A DNA stretch of 64,000 nucleotides. It comes from Empedobacter stercoris (GTDB taxonomy: Bacteria > Bacteroidota > Bacteroidia > Flavobacteriales > Weeksellaceae). The stretch lies in contig NZ_JACXZC010000011.1 of assembly GCF_020281205.1 (NCBI RefSeq), positions 22,705-86,704 on the forward strand, read 5' to 3'. Under the pieces are notes generated by a model. The model worked only from the letters and a program-made list of their open reading frames with translations. It did no database searches and had not been told where the DNA came from. The position numbers and the translations under genes were made by a program. Below, one piece after another: positions 16,111-25,254 of this stretch (position 1 is the stretch's first letter; each line of letters starts with the position of its first letter).

Positions 16111-17886
16111 ATGAATAATCCTACAAGAATTTTTGATTTAGCGTATCAACAACAAAAGCTTTATCCAAATCATCATATGTTTTCGACGAAGATTAATGGT
16201 GAATGGCAATTTACAAAACCAGCTGAATTTATAGCTCATACAAGAGAAATTTCGAAAGGATTATTAGCATTAGGAATTAAGCCTGGAGATAGAGTAGGAT
16301 TGGTTTGTGAAAGTAGATACGAATGGCATGTGGTAGATTTTGCAATTCAGCAAATTGGTGCTGTGGTTGTGGCAATCTATCCAAATATAACAGATGCTGA
16401 GTATCAATTTATTTTCAACGATGCTGAGATTCAATTGTGTATTGTAAGTAACAAAAATTTGTATGAGCGCATCAATAATATGTTTGAAAGCATTTATAGT
16501 TTAGAATATATTTTTGCGATAAATGATTTTCCAGATTCCAGAAATTGGGCAGAACTAAAAGAAATTGGGAAAAATATTACAGATGAATATGTAAATAATC
16601 TTAGTTCTACGGTACGAAGTTCAGATTTAGCAACTCTAATTTATACTTCTGGTACAACAGGAAAACCAAAAGGAGTGATGTTGTCGCATAATAATTTGGT
16701 TTCTAACTTTATAGCAGCTAAAGAAATTGTAGTTTTGGAAGAAGGAACAAGGGGATTGACTTTTTTACCTCCTTGTCATACTTACGAGAGAACCGTAATT
16801 TATACCTATTTATACATTGGTGTAACCGTTTATTTTGCAGAAGGTCTTGATAAAATTGGTGATAACATCAACGAAGTAAAACCGCATATAATGACTGCCG
16901 TTCCTCGTATTATGGAAAAAGTGTACGAAAAAATTCTAAAAACAGGTAGTGCTTTAACAGGTAAAAAACGAAAAGTATTCGATTGGGCAATAGAAATTGC
17001 AGCCAATTATGAGCCAGATTCAACGAAACGTTCTTTTGCTTATAATATAAAATTAGCTTTAGCGCGCAAGTTAGTTTTAAATAAGTTTTACGAAGCATTA
17101 GGAGGAAATTTTAAGTATATTATTTCAGGAAGTGCTTCTCTACAAGGTAAAATTGCGCGTGTTTTTATGGCAGCTGGATTACCTTTTTTCGAAGGTTACG
17201 GGATGACGGAAACTTCACCATTAATTACAGTAAATAATCCACATAAATTAGGGGTTCGTATCGGAACTGTTGGTTCGCCTATCAAAGATGTTAAGGTAAA
17301 ATTAGCAGAAGATGGCGAAATTTTAGTTCAAGGTCCTAATGTGATGATGGGGTATTATAAAAATCAAAAAGCGACGGATGAAGTTATTATTGATGGATGG
17401 ATGCATACAGGAGATATCGGCGTTTGGGAAGAAGGCGAAGGTCATTTCTTAAAAATTATAGACCGTAAAAAAGAAATGTTCAAAATTTCTGGAGGCAAAT
17501 ATGTTGTTCCGCAACCAATCGAAACGAAACTTGTTGAATCTGAATTTATCGAGCAAGCAATGGTTATCGGTGATGCACAAAAATTTGCATCAGCTTTTAT
17601 CGTACCTAATTATACAAATCTAAAAGAGTGGGCGAAGGAGAGTGCAGCAGAAATAGTTGCGTTGTCTCGTGAAGAATTTATAGCAACTAATGAAGTTCAC
17701 AAAAAAATAAATCAAGAAGTACGTAAAGCAAATCAGTATTTTGGAAACTGGGAACAAATCAAAAAACCTGCAATACTAACACATGAATTTACAATAGAAG
17801 CTGGTGAATTAACACCAACTTTAAAAATGAAAAGAAAAGTTATTTTAAAGAAATTCCAGAAAGAATTCGATGAAATTTATAAATAA
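16111..17886 (+). CDS. Long-chain fatty acid-CoA ligase (AMP-forming), copy 2
   Basis: A 591-residue paralogue of the flanking two genes. It has IYTSGTTGKPKGVML at residues 177-191, FEGYGMTETSPL as the adenine-binding block and DGWMHTGDIG with DRKKEM at the hinge. It would form acyl-CoA from fatty acid, ATP and CoA. In the pocket region it differs most from its neighbours (VVLEEGTRGLTFLPPCHTYERTVIYTYLY region instead of the AYERVFQY/AYERTLQY type), which may mean a different chain length. A CAAATTTG -7-like element with an upstream TTTTTTG lies before the ATG, so it is probably transcribed on its own. Confidence 0.92.
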   Translation: MNNPTRIFDLAYQQQKLYPNHHMFSTKINGEWQFTKPAEFIAHTREISKGLLALGIKPGDRVGLVCESRYEWHVVDFAIQQIGAVVVAIYPNITDAEYQFIFNDAEIQLCIVSNKNLYERINNMFESIYSLEYIFAINDFPDSRNWAELKEIGKNITDEYVNNLSSTVRSSDLATLIYTSGTTGKPKGVMLSHNNLVSNFIAAKEIVVLEEGTRGLTFLPPCHTYERTVIYTYLYIGVTVYFAEGLDKIGDNINEVKPHIMTAVPRIMEKVYEKILKTGSALTGKKRKVFDWAIEIAANYEPDSTKRSFAYNIKLALARKLVLNKFYEALGGNFKYIISGSASLQGKIARVFMAAGLPFFEGYGMTETSPLITVNNPHKLGVRIGTVGSPIKDVKVKLAEDGEILVQGPNVMMGYYKNQKATDEVIIDGWMHTGDIGVWEEGEGHFLKIIDRKKEMFKISGGKYVVPQPIETKLVESEFIEQAMVIGDAQKFASAFIVPNYTNLKEWAKESAAEIVALSREEFIATNEVHKKINQEVRKANQYFGNWEQIKKPAILTHEFTIEAGELTPTLKMKRKVILKKFQKEFDEIYK

Positions 17887-17890
17887 TTTG

Positions 17891-17925
17891 AATCCCTTAA
17901 TTCTAACTAAATTAAGGGATTTTAA
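17891..17925 (+). terminator. Terminator after acyl-CoA ligase copy 2
   Basis: The arms AATCCCTTAATT (17891-17902) and AATTAAGGGATT (17910-17921) are perfect complements around a 7-base loop, followed by T-rich sequence. Confidence 0.85.
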
Positions 17926-18020
17926 TTTTAAACAATTTCAATCATAATTTTTTGAAAAAGTCATCATTTTAAGTTACTTTCGACGAATACTTTTCAAAAC
18001 TACAAAACTATAAATGCGCT

Positions 18021-19784
18021 ATGGAAGTAACCAGAATTTTTGATTTACCAAAACGACAGTTGGAGAAGTTCCCTGATTTATCCATGTTTGTTAGCAAGCA
18101 AGACGGAGAATGGAAACCAATGTCGACTAAATCTTTTTTGGATCGTGTAAATCAAATCTCGAAAGGTTTGATTGCTTGTGGAGTTCAAGCAGGTGATAAA
18201 GTTGGTTTAATCTCAGAAAATCGTGTCGAATGGAATATGATAGACTACGCTATACAACAAATTGGCGCTGTTGTGGTGGCAATTTATCCCAATATTTCAG
18301 ATAACGATTATGAATATATTTTCAAAGATTCTTCAATAAAATTATGTTTTACAAATAATCAGGATTTATATACTCGGATAAATTACCTCAAAACATCATT
18401 GCCATCTTTAGAACAATTGTATTCAATTGATGAAGTTGAACATGCAACGAGTTGGAATATTTTAATCGAAAAAGGGCAATTGATTGATTTATCAGAAGTA
18501 GAAAAAAGAGCAGCTCAAGTAAAACACGAAGATTTAGCCTTTCTAATTTATACATCTGGTACAACTGGAAAACCGAAAGGTGTCATGTTATCGCACAAAA
18601 ATATTATTGCTGATGTTATTGCGTGTGAATATTCTACACCACTAAATCCTTATGATCGTGCGTTAACGTTTTTGCCAGCTTGTCATGCCTACGAACGTAC
18701 CTTACAGTATTTGTATGTCTACATGGGCCTTTCTATTCATTTCGCTGAATCAATGGATAAAATCGGGGAAAATTTAAAAGAGATTAAACCGCATATTATG
18801 ACAGCAGTTCCTCGTGTTATAGAGAAAGTGTATGAAAAGATTATGACAACTGGAGCGCAATTAACAGGTTTCAAAAAATCTATTTTCGATTGGGCTGTAA
18901 AAATTGGTAATGAGTATGTTTTAGAAGCAGATCAACGCTCAACATTGTATAATATCAAATTAGCAATTGCGCGTAAATTGGTTTTACATAAGTGGTACGA
19001 AGGGCTTGGCGGAGAATTGAAAGCAATTGTAACTGGTAGTGCAGCAATTCAACAACGAATAGTTCGCGTGTTTTTGGCAGCAGAAATTCCTATATACGAA
19101 GGTTATGGCTTAACAGAAGCTTCACCTGTAATTGCTGTAAATTGCTTTCGTCGTGGAAAAAAAATAGGAACTGTAGGCCCTCCATTAAAAGGTGTTGAAA
19201 TCAAATTAGCTGATGATGGCGAAATCTTGGTTCATGGTGATATTGTAATGATGGGGTACTATAATTTACCTGAGCAAACTGCCGAAGTAATCAAGGATGG
19301 TTGGTTGCATACTGGCGATATTGGTGAGTGGGTAGATCATAAATTCTTGAAGATTGTTGATCGTAAAAAAGAAATGTACAAAACATCTGGTGGGAAATAC
19401 ATTGTTCCGCAACAAATCGAAATGAAAATGGTCGAATCTCCATTTATTGAGCAGTTGATGGTAGTTGGAGAAGGAGAGAAGTTCCCTGGCGCTTTTGTTG
19501 TTCCAAATTATCCGAATCTTCTTAATTGGGCAAAGTCAAATGCTCCTGAAATTGTCAATCTTTCTCATGATGAATTTCAAAAAAGTAATGCTGTTCAGAA
19601 AAAAATTGAAGATGAAATCAATAATTTGAATACAAATTTTGGACATTGGGAACAAATCAAAAAGATTTCAATTATCCCGAATGAGTTAACGATTGAAGGT
19701 GGCGAATTAACGCCAACGTTAAAATTTAAACGTAAAATCATCTTAGAAAAATATAAAAAAGAATACCACGAAATTTTTGGTTAA
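18021..19784 (+). CDS. Long-chain fatty acid-CoA ligase (AMP-forming), copy 3
   Basis: A 587-residue paralogue, closer to copy 1 than to copy 2 by eye (shared AYER-QY, GYGLTEA and IVPQQIE segments). It has IYTSGTTGKPKGVML at residues 176-190, EGYGLTEASP, DGWLHTGDIGEWVDHKF and DRKKEM. It activates fatty acids to CoA esters for beta-oxidation or lipid synthesis. A promoter of Bacteroidota type is plausible upstream: a T-run ending in TTG, a 19-base spacer and TTACTTTC. It has its own terminator, so the three copies are adjacent but probably separate transcription units. Confidence 0.92.
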   Translation: MEVTRIFDLPKRQLEKFPDLSMFVSKQDGEWKPMSTKSFLDRVNQISKGLIACGVQAGDKVGLISENRVEWNMIDYAIQQIGAVVVAIYPNISDNDYEYIFKDSSIKLCFTNNQDLYTRINYLKTSLPSLEQLYSIDEVEHATSWNILIEKGQLIDLSEVEKRAAQVKHEDLAFLIYTSGTTGKPKGVMLSHKNIIADVIACEYSTPLNPYDRALTFLPACHAYERTLQYLYVYMGLSIHFAESMDKIGENLKEIKPHIMTAVPRVIEKVYEKIMTTGAQLTGFKKSIFDWAVKIGNEYVLEADQRSTLYNIKLAIARKLVLHKWYEGLGGELKAIVTGSAAIQQRIVRVFLAAEIPIYEGYGLTEASPVIAVNCFRRGKKIGTVGPPLKGVEIKLADDGEILVHGDIVMMGYYNLPEQTAEVIKDGWLHTGDIGEWVDHKFLKIVDRKKEMYKTSGGKYIVPQQIEMKMVESPFIEQLMVVGEGEKFPGAFVVPNYPNLLNWAKSNAPEIVNLSHDEFQKSNAVQKKIEDEINNLNTNFGHWEQIKKISIIPNELTIEGGELTPTLKFKRKIILEKYKKEYHEIFG

Positions 19785-19793
19785 AATTAAAGT

Positions 19794-19823
19794 AGAGCTT
19801 TCAAAAAGAGGGCTCTTTTTTTA
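19794..19823 (+). terminator. Probable terminator after acyl-CoA ligase copy 3
   Basis: A short stem AGAGC (19794-19798) / GCTCT (19812-19816) is followed by an eight-base T-run. It is weaker than the terminators after copies 1 and 2. Confidence 0.55.
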
Positions 19824-19837
19824 TAATTTAAAATCTT

Positions 19838-19845
19838 TACTTTTG
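19838..19845 (+). promoter_or_regulatory. -7 element TACTTTTG
   Basis: A full match to TAnnTTTG, 15 bases upstream of the TTG start codon at 19861. Confidence 0.45.
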
Positions 19846-19860
19846 TGAAAATATTATCCT

Positions 19861-20394
19861 TTGAATTCTATTAAAATTTATGCTAAACAGACCAGTAATT
19901 GGGGATTATTATTCGGTAGTCTTTTATTTTTGGCTTGTTCAATTTATTTATTTTTAAACGCTAATCAAGTCAATTCTCCACAAACTGCAAAAATTATTAG
20001 TGGAGTTTTGTTTGTTCCAAGTCTTCTATTAATCATTGTTTCGATAAAGAAATTAATGAAAAAGCAATTGGTATTATTAATTGATCAAAAAGGAATTGTT
20101 TACAAACCTTCGGATCATTTAAATTATATCGAATGGGGAAAAATTATAGAGATTGAAGAACTAAAATTACCACGTCAACGCGTAATAAATATAAAAGTAA
20201 TGGAGGCTGATATTTTTATTCATAACGAAACGCAAAAAGTTTTACAAGCACGTATGAGATTCTGGAATAAAATGTATGGGGCGGTTGTTTCGTTCGATGC
20301 GAACACGTTAGATAAAAATCACTTCGAAATCATGAATCTTTTTGATGAATTTATGGAACAATATAAGACTTCTATTCAGTCAAAAACAGATTAA
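19861..20394 (+). CDS. STM3941-like membrane protein with PH-like domain
   Basis: A 177-residue protein with two membrane segments (about residues 13-33 and 44-62) followed by a cytoplasmic beta-rich domain (LVLLIDQKGIVYKPSDHLNYIEWGKIIEIEE...) of the type seen in STM3941-family proteins, which resembles a bacterial PH domain. Function unknown. The start is a TTG at 19861; there is no ATG in frame before the first membrane segment, and a -7 element sits 15 bases upstream. It ends 27 bases before the helicase gene, which has its own -7 element. Confidence 0.7.
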   Translation: MNSIKIYAKQTSNWGLLFGSLLFLACSIYLFLNANQVNSPQTAKIISGVLFVPSLLLIIVSIKKLMKKQLVLLIDQKGIVYKPSDHLNYIEWGKIIEIEELKLPRQRVINIKVMEADIFIHNETQKVLQARMRFWNKMYGAVVSFDANTLDKNHFEIMNLFDEFMEQYKTSIQSKTD

Positions 20395-20409
20395 TTCAGT
20401 AGAATACGT

Positions 20410-20417
20410 TAATTTTG
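20410..20417 (+). promoter_or_regulatory. -7 element TAATTTTG before the DEAD-box gene
   Basis: A full match to TAnnTTTG that ends 4 bases before the ATG at 20422. This predicts an mRNA with no or almost no 5' leader. Confidence 0.45.
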
Positions 20418-20421
20418 CAAA

Positions 20422-21729
20422 ATGCAAATCGATTTACTTTATAAAAATTTAGGCATTAAAGATATGAATGCAATGCAACGCTCAGCATTCAAAATGTCCG
20501 AAAATCAACGAGATTTAATTCTTTTATCACCAACAGGATCTGGAAAAACATTGGCTTTTTTATTTCCTGTATTGAGAGATCTAAATCCAGATGTGAAAGG
20601 TGTTCAAACCTTAATATTAGTTCCAGCCCGTGAATTAGCCTTACAAATCGAAACAGTTTTCAAATCTATGAAATCTGATTATAAAGTAACGTGTTGTTAT
20701 GGTGGTCACAATACGAAAATAGAACAAAATAATTTAGTAGAAGCTCCCGCTGTATTAATCGGAACGCCTGGACGTATTGCGTATCATTTACGTAACGAAA
20801 ACTTTGATCCGTCAACTGTTCAAAATTTGATTTTAGATGAGTTCGACAAAGCTTTAGAATTGGGATTCCAAGAAGATATGAGCTTTATAGTAGAACAGTT
20901 ATCAGGTTTAAAACAACGTATTCTAACATCAGCTACCGAAATGGAAAATATTCCAGAATTTGTTGGGTTGAATGACGAAAAAATTGTGAGTTACTTAAAA
21001 CAAATCGAAGTAAAACCAGATTTACATATGAAAGTGGTAAACACCATTTCAGAAGAAAAATTGGATACTTTGTTCGATTTGATTTGTAAAATAGGTAGCA
21101 AACGCATGTTGATTTTCTGTAATCACCGCGATGCTGTGGATAGAATTAGTCATCTTTTGCACGAGAAAGGAATTGCACGAGAAAGTTTTCATGGAGGAAT
21201 GGAACAAGACGAACGCGAACGTGCGTTGTTAAAATTCCGTAACGATTCGGTTCGTGTATTAATTACAACAGATTTAGCTGCGCGTGGATTAGATATTCCG
21301 GAAGTTGATTCGATTATACATTATCAATTGCCTGCAAAAGAAGCAGCGTTTATTCACCGAAATGGACGTACAGCCCGTATGAATGCAAAAGGTTTTGTGT
21401 ATTTAATCATCAGTAACGAGGAGCATTTTCCATTTGTAAATGAAAATTTACCTGTAGAAAATTTAAGCGGAACATATAAAATTCCTGAAAGAACGCCTTA
21501 TCAAACAATTTATATTTCGGCAGGTAAAAAAGACAAAGTCAATAAAGTAGATATTGTAGGGTTTTTATTCAAAAAAGGGGAATTAGAAAAGAATGATGTC
21601 GGAATTATTGAAGTTAAAGACACAACTTCGTATGTAGCCATAAATCGTAAAAAAGTACCTGAAATTTTAAAGAAATTAAATGGTCAAAAAATAAAAAATA
21701 AAAAAGTAAAAATGCAAATTGCATACTAA
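20422..21729 (+). CDS. DEAD-box RNA helicase with DbpA-like C-terminal domain
   Basis: A 435-residue ATP-dependent RNA helicase. Motif I is SPTGSGKT (36-43), motif Ib TPGR (115-118), motif II D139-E-F-D142 (DEFD instead of DEAD), motif III SAT and motif VI HRNGRTAR, in which the usual glycine before the last Arg is Ala. The last 65 residues (VDIVGFLFKKGELEKNDVGIIEVK onwards) resemble the DbpA RNA-binding domain that targets 23S rRNA, so ribosome assembly is the likely job. The protein is shorter than many DEAD-box helicases because it lacks N- and C-terminal extensions. Confidence 0.9.
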   Translation: MQIDLLYKNLGIKDMNAMQRSAFKMSENQRDLILLSPTGSGKTLAFLFPVLRDLNPDVKGVQTLILVPARELALQIETVFKSMKSDYKVTCCYGGHNTKIEQNNLVEAPAVLIGTPGRIAYHLRNENFDPSTVQNLILDEFDKALELGFQEDMSFIVEQLSGLKQRILTSATEMENIPEFVGLNDEKIVSYLKQIEVKPDLHMKVVNTISEEKLDTLFDLICKIGSKRMLIFCNHRDAVDRISHLLHEKGIARESFHGGMEQDERERALLKFRNDSVRVLITTDLAARGLDIPEVDSIIHYQLPAKEAAFIHRNGRTARMNAKGFVYLIISNEEHFPFVNENLPVENLSGTYKIPERTPYQTIYISAGKKDKVNKVDIVGFLFKKGELEKNDVGIIEVKDTTSYVAINRKKVPEILKKLNGQKIKNKKVKMQIAY

Positions 21730-21741
21730 AAATAGATTTTT

Positions 21742-22038
21742 ATGTTAGCACACCACGTATTATTTTGGTTAAAAGATGATGCAACTGAAGATGAAGTGAA
21801 TACATTTCATCAAGCATTGAAAGATTTAGAACCGATTGCACCTTCAGCTTTTTTTCATGTTGGTACGCCAGCAAATATAGAGCGAGATGTGATTGATGCT
21901 TCTTATTCATTTTCTTTATTTGCAGCTTTCGAAACGATGGAACAATTCGAAACGTATCAAAAACATCCACAACATATCGAGTTTTTGAATGGTCCAAATA
22001 AATTAGCCAAACGAGTTTTAATCTACGATGCTGATTAG
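21742..22038 (+). CDS. Dabb (stress-responsive alpha/beta-barrel) family protein
   Basis: A 98-residue single-domain protein of the dimeric ferredoxin-like Dabb family. It starts with the typical HHVLFWLKDDATEDEV, has a central DASYSFSLFAAFETMEQFETY and the His-containing segment HPQHIEF. The biochemical role in bacteria is unknown; plant and fungal relatives include stress proteins and olivetolic acid cyclase. It begins 12 bases after the helicase stop and is probably co-transcribed with it. Confidence 0.85.
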   Translation: MLAHHVLFWLKDDATEDEVNTFHQALKDLEPIAPSAFFHVGTPANIERDVIDASYSFSLFAAFETMEQFETYQKHPQHIEFLNGPNKLAKRVLIYDAD

Positions 22039-22096
22039 AATAATATGTTCTAAATATTCGTTTAGATGAATCTTAGCAAATCATGTTATTATAATA

Positions 22097-22125
22097 ATGA
22101 ATTCATACAATAGGTATGAATTCAT
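22097..22125. repeat. Perfect inverted repeat in the gap before the TonB operon
   Basis: ATGAATTCATAC (22097-22108) and GTATGAATTCAT (22114-22125) are perfect 12-base complements around AATAG. No T-run follows. It could be a factor-independent end for the helicase-Dabb unit or a protein-binding site. It lies in the 22039-22529 gap, which holds no gene that I can support. Confidence 0.55.
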
Positions 22126-22133
22126 ATTTCAAT

Positions 22134-22203
22134 TTAACATAATATATATTATAACAATAATATTTCTTTGAAATTTTATTGTTAATAATCTTTATTATGT
22201 TAA
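22134..22203. repeat. Nested inverted repeat (70 bp) upstream of the TonB operon
   Basis: The outer arms TTAACATAATA (22134-22144) and TATTATGTTAA (22193-22203) and the inner arms TAACAATAA (22152-22160) and TTATTGTTA (22176-22184) are each perfect complements, giving a long AT-rich hairpin. There is no coding sequence. It may be a small mobile element relic or an mRNA structure. Confidence 0.5.
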
Positions 22204-22480
22204 GTAGGGTTAAATACATCAAATAAGTACTTATATATTTCATATTATACTTATCACATTACATTGTTATTTATAATCCAATTTTTCAAAACTTGTTCTC
22301 ATTAATCTTATATTAATTCTAATTTTAGCTCATCATAATTATTTAGTTATAAATTAGTAAATCAAATAAATATTGAATTAAAATAGATTAAAATGAATCA
22401 CGGTTTTTTTAAATAAAGTCATTATTGTTTTATTAATGAATCAATATTTTTCTTTTTATTAAAATATGACTTAAGTTCTA

Positions 22481-22511
22481 TTGCTATTTAGATTAATTTA
22501 AAATAAATTTG
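22481..22511 (+). promoter_or_regulatory. Promoter of the TonB receptor operon, with palindromic spacer
   Basis: A -33 TTG (22481-22483), a 20-base spacer and the perfect -7 element TAAATTTG (22504-22511) precede the ATG at 22530. The spacer includes TTTAGATTAATTTAAA (22487-22502), an almost perfect palindrome (7 of 8 pairs) placed where a repressor would block RNA polymerase. Confidence 0.5.
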
Positions 22512-22529
22512 CATTTCAATTTCTTCGAA

Positions 22530-25229
22530 ATGAAAAAAGGTTTATTAGCGCTCTCTCTATTAGGAACATTCGGTTTTGTAAATGCTCAACGGATTTTATC
22601 GGGAACTGTAACAGATGAAAATGGAAACAATTTATCAAATGTTCAAGTTCAGGATCCGCAAACTAAAAGATGGACTCAAACAAATTCGAATGGTTTTTTT
22701 ACAATCCAATTATCGAATGAGAATACTAATTTATCTTTTTCGCAAAAAGGGAAAGAAACGCAAGAAATCATTGTTAATTCTGATGAAACTAATGTATCCA
22801 TCGTTCTTTATAATCAAACACTCCGATTAGAGCAAGTTGATATTTCACCTAAAAAGAAAAAAGAATATTCTGAAATTACACTTGGAAAAGAAGCAATCGA
22901 AAATGTACAGGCTTTTTCATTAAACGAGGTTTTGCAACAATTACCAGGACAAGTAACATTAGATTTTAACAACAATGAGTTTAAGAATATTGTATTTAGA
23001 ACAGCCAGTTCAAATAATAATTTAGGTTTATCTGGTAGCTCAAGTACGTCGACTATTAATGACAGAAAAGATTATTTTCAGAATAAAGCGTTTGGAACTT
23101 CCATCGTTGTCAATGATATTCCAGTTTCGAATAACGAAAATATGCAATCTTTTTCTTCAGTTTCTAATGGGAATTTCAACGATTTTAATAATCCAAGTTA
23201 TGGTGTAGATTTGCGCCAAATAACAACTGCAAATATTGATGAAGTTAAAATTATTCAAGGGATTGCTCCTGCCAAATATGGTGACTTAACATCAGGATTA
23301 ATTATCATCAATTCAAAAGTTGGGCAAGCTCCCCTACGCGCTTCGGTTTCGATGTTAGATGCAACAACTGAATATAATATTTCGAAGGGTTTCAAGATAA
23401 ATGACAGAAACTTCTTTAGTATATCAGGCAATTATTTGTCTTCTAATGCAGATGTGCGCGATAATTTGAAGTCATATAATCGTATATCGACTAGCGCTGC
23501 TTGGAAATCATCTAACAAAACAAATACATTGGTTAATACGTTAGATGGAAATTTTGCGATTAACACTGATAAAATAAAATATGATCCGGATAATGTTTCG
23601 GATCCTAAAATAAAAAATGATAAGTTCTCTATTCGATTATCAAATAATTTGAAATGGAATTTGAAAAAAGAATGGATTGATGCTTTAAATGTTGATGCAA
23701 ACATTAATTACGAAAAGCAAAATTCTAAAGAAGAACGTTGGGTAAATGTTGCAACTGCAGCTGTGACGACTTCTACTGTAAACGGTATTTCTGAAGCTAT
23801 CTTTTTACCTAATCAATATACGTTAGTCAAAAATGTAGAAGGAATTCCAATGTCTACTTTTCTGAATGTAGAAGGTGTGAAAAATTATGAATCTAAAAAC
23901 AAATGGAATCATACTTTTTCTGTTGGACTATCTTCCCGATCTAGTGAAAACAAAGGTCGTGGAACATATACAGACGAAAATTCAACACCTAATTTTTTCA
24001 CTTTAAGCGGTGCTAAAGGTAGTTTAGGTTACCGAGATTATAATTTCAAAAATACCAAAACGCAATGGCAATTATCTGTTTATGCAGAAGATAGAATTGT
24101 GAAATATGGAAACAATGACAATGTTTTCAAATTAGATTTAGGTTTTAGATACGACAACCAATATGGTTATAATTCGTATCAACCGCGTGTAAATACTTCA
24201 TACGCTTTCAATAAAGTGTTAAGAGTTCGTGGTGGATATGGAATTTCGTCTAAAGCACCTTCTTTAAATCAACTTTTTACAGGTGATCGTATTTATGATC
24301 GACTTTTAGGTGACGGAATATATTATATCAACAATAAACAATACGGTTGGATTGAAACATTCCTTTTAGAAGGAAATAATCTAAACTTAAAACCAAGTAA
24401 ATCCTATAATTCGGAAATTGGTTTTGATCTTAATTTACCTTTTGGATCGTTAAACGTTACGGGATATTACAATCAATTGAAAGATGGTATTTCGTCTTTT
24501 GCTCAAATTACAACTTTAGAAGGTTCTAAAATTGCGGTTGATACGTCCTCTTCTACTCCATCCTACTCTGTTGTTGGAAAGGAAGCTTATCAAATTGAAT
24601 ATTCAACTTTAGAAAATAATTTAGAATCTACAGATAAAGGAATCGAAATGTTTATGAATTTTAATCGCATTCGACCGCTTAATTTAGATATATCTGTAAA
24701 TGGATCTTATACAAAAACCACGAACAATAAACCTGTTTATACGTACGACGCTTCTACAAATGTTTTAGCAAAAGAGAAATATGGTGTGTATTATAATCCG
24801 AAATCAAACGATGAACAATTAATGTTTGGAACTAATTTTAATTATCATCTTAAAAATGTGGGATTAATTTTATCACTTCGAACAGAACATATATTTATTC
24901 AGAATCACGATAAATTCAACAATAGAAATCCAATAGGTTATTTGGATGGAAATTCTGTTTTTCATGAAATTCCAGTCGAAGACCAAGCAAATATAGATTT
25001 GTATGGGCATTTGATCAAAGCACCTCAAAAAACGTTAGGTGAATTACAAAAATCATTGCACAATTTCCATTTACGCATTTCGAAAGATTTCTTGAATGGA
25101 TTTAAAGTTTCGGTTTATACAACCAATGTTTTTGGTCTGAAACCTACTTATATCAACGATTCTGGAGAAAGAAGAGAATCTAATATTGCTAAATTTTCAT
25201 TAGGAGGTAAAATTGAGTACACGTTCTAA
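22530..25229 (+). CDS. TonB-dependent outer-membrane receptor
   Basis: An 899-residue receptor. Residues 1-20 are a signal peptide (ending GFVNAQ), about 21-95 a carboxypeptidase-regulatory-like beta-sandwich (RILSGTVTDENGNNLSNVQV), about 110-270 the plug (VPVSN/IIQGIAPAKYGDLTSGLIIINSK type sequence), and the rest a 22-strand-type barrel ending in an aromatic (EYTF). Receptors of this layout import large or scarce ligands with energy from TonB-ExbBD. There is no SusD partner; instead a lipoprotein, a second barrel and a cytochrome peroxidase follow in the same operon. I start at the ATG at 22530, since the in-frame TTG at 22509 lies within the -7 element. Ligand unknown; a metal or haem complex is one guess. 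Confidence 0.9.
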   Translation: MKKGLLALSLLGTFGFVNAQRILSGTVTDENGNNLSNVQVQDPQTKRWTQTNSNGFFTIQLSNENTNLSFSQKGKETQEIIVNSDETNVSIVLYNQTLRLEQVDISPKKKKEYSEITLGKEAIENVQAFSLNEVLQQLPGQVTLDFNNNEFKNIVFRTASSNNNLGLSGSSSTSTINDRKDYFQNKAFGTSIVVNDIPVSNNENMQSFSSVSNGNFNDFNNPSYGVDLRQITTANIDEVKIIQGIAPAKYGDLTSGLIIINSKVGQAPLRASVSMLDATTEYNISKGFKINDRNFFSISGNYLSSNADVRDNLKSYNRISTSAAWKSSNKTNTLVNTLDGNFAINTDKIKYDPDNVSDPKIKNDKFSIRLSNNLKWNLKKEWIDALNVDANINYEKQNSKEERWVNVATAAVTTSTVNGISEAIFLPNQYTLVKNVEGIPMSTFLNVEGVKNYESKNKWNHTFSVGLSSRSSENKGRGTYTDENSTPNFFTLSGAKGSLGYRDYNFKNTKTQWQLSVYAEDRIVKYGNNDNVFKLDLGFRYDNQYGYNSYQPRVNTSYAFNKVLRVRGGYGISSKAPSLNQLFTGDRIYDRLLGDGIYYINNKQYGWIETFLLEGNNLNLKPSKSYNSEIGFDLNLPFGSLNVTGYYNQLKDGISSFAQITTLEGSKIAVDTSSSTPSYSVVGKEAYQIEYSTLENNLESTDKGIEMFMNFNRIRPLNLDISVNGSYTKTTNNKPVYTYDASTNVLAKEKYGVYYNPKSNDEQLMFGTNFNYHLKNVGLILSLRTEHIFIQNHDKFNNRNPIGYLDGNSVFHEIPVEDQANIDLYGHLIKAPQKTLGELQKSLHNFHLRISKDFLNGFKVSVYTTNVFGLKPTYINDSGERRESNIAKFSLGGKIEYTF

Positions 25230-25254
25230 TTCTAAACCATTTAAAAAGATTATT

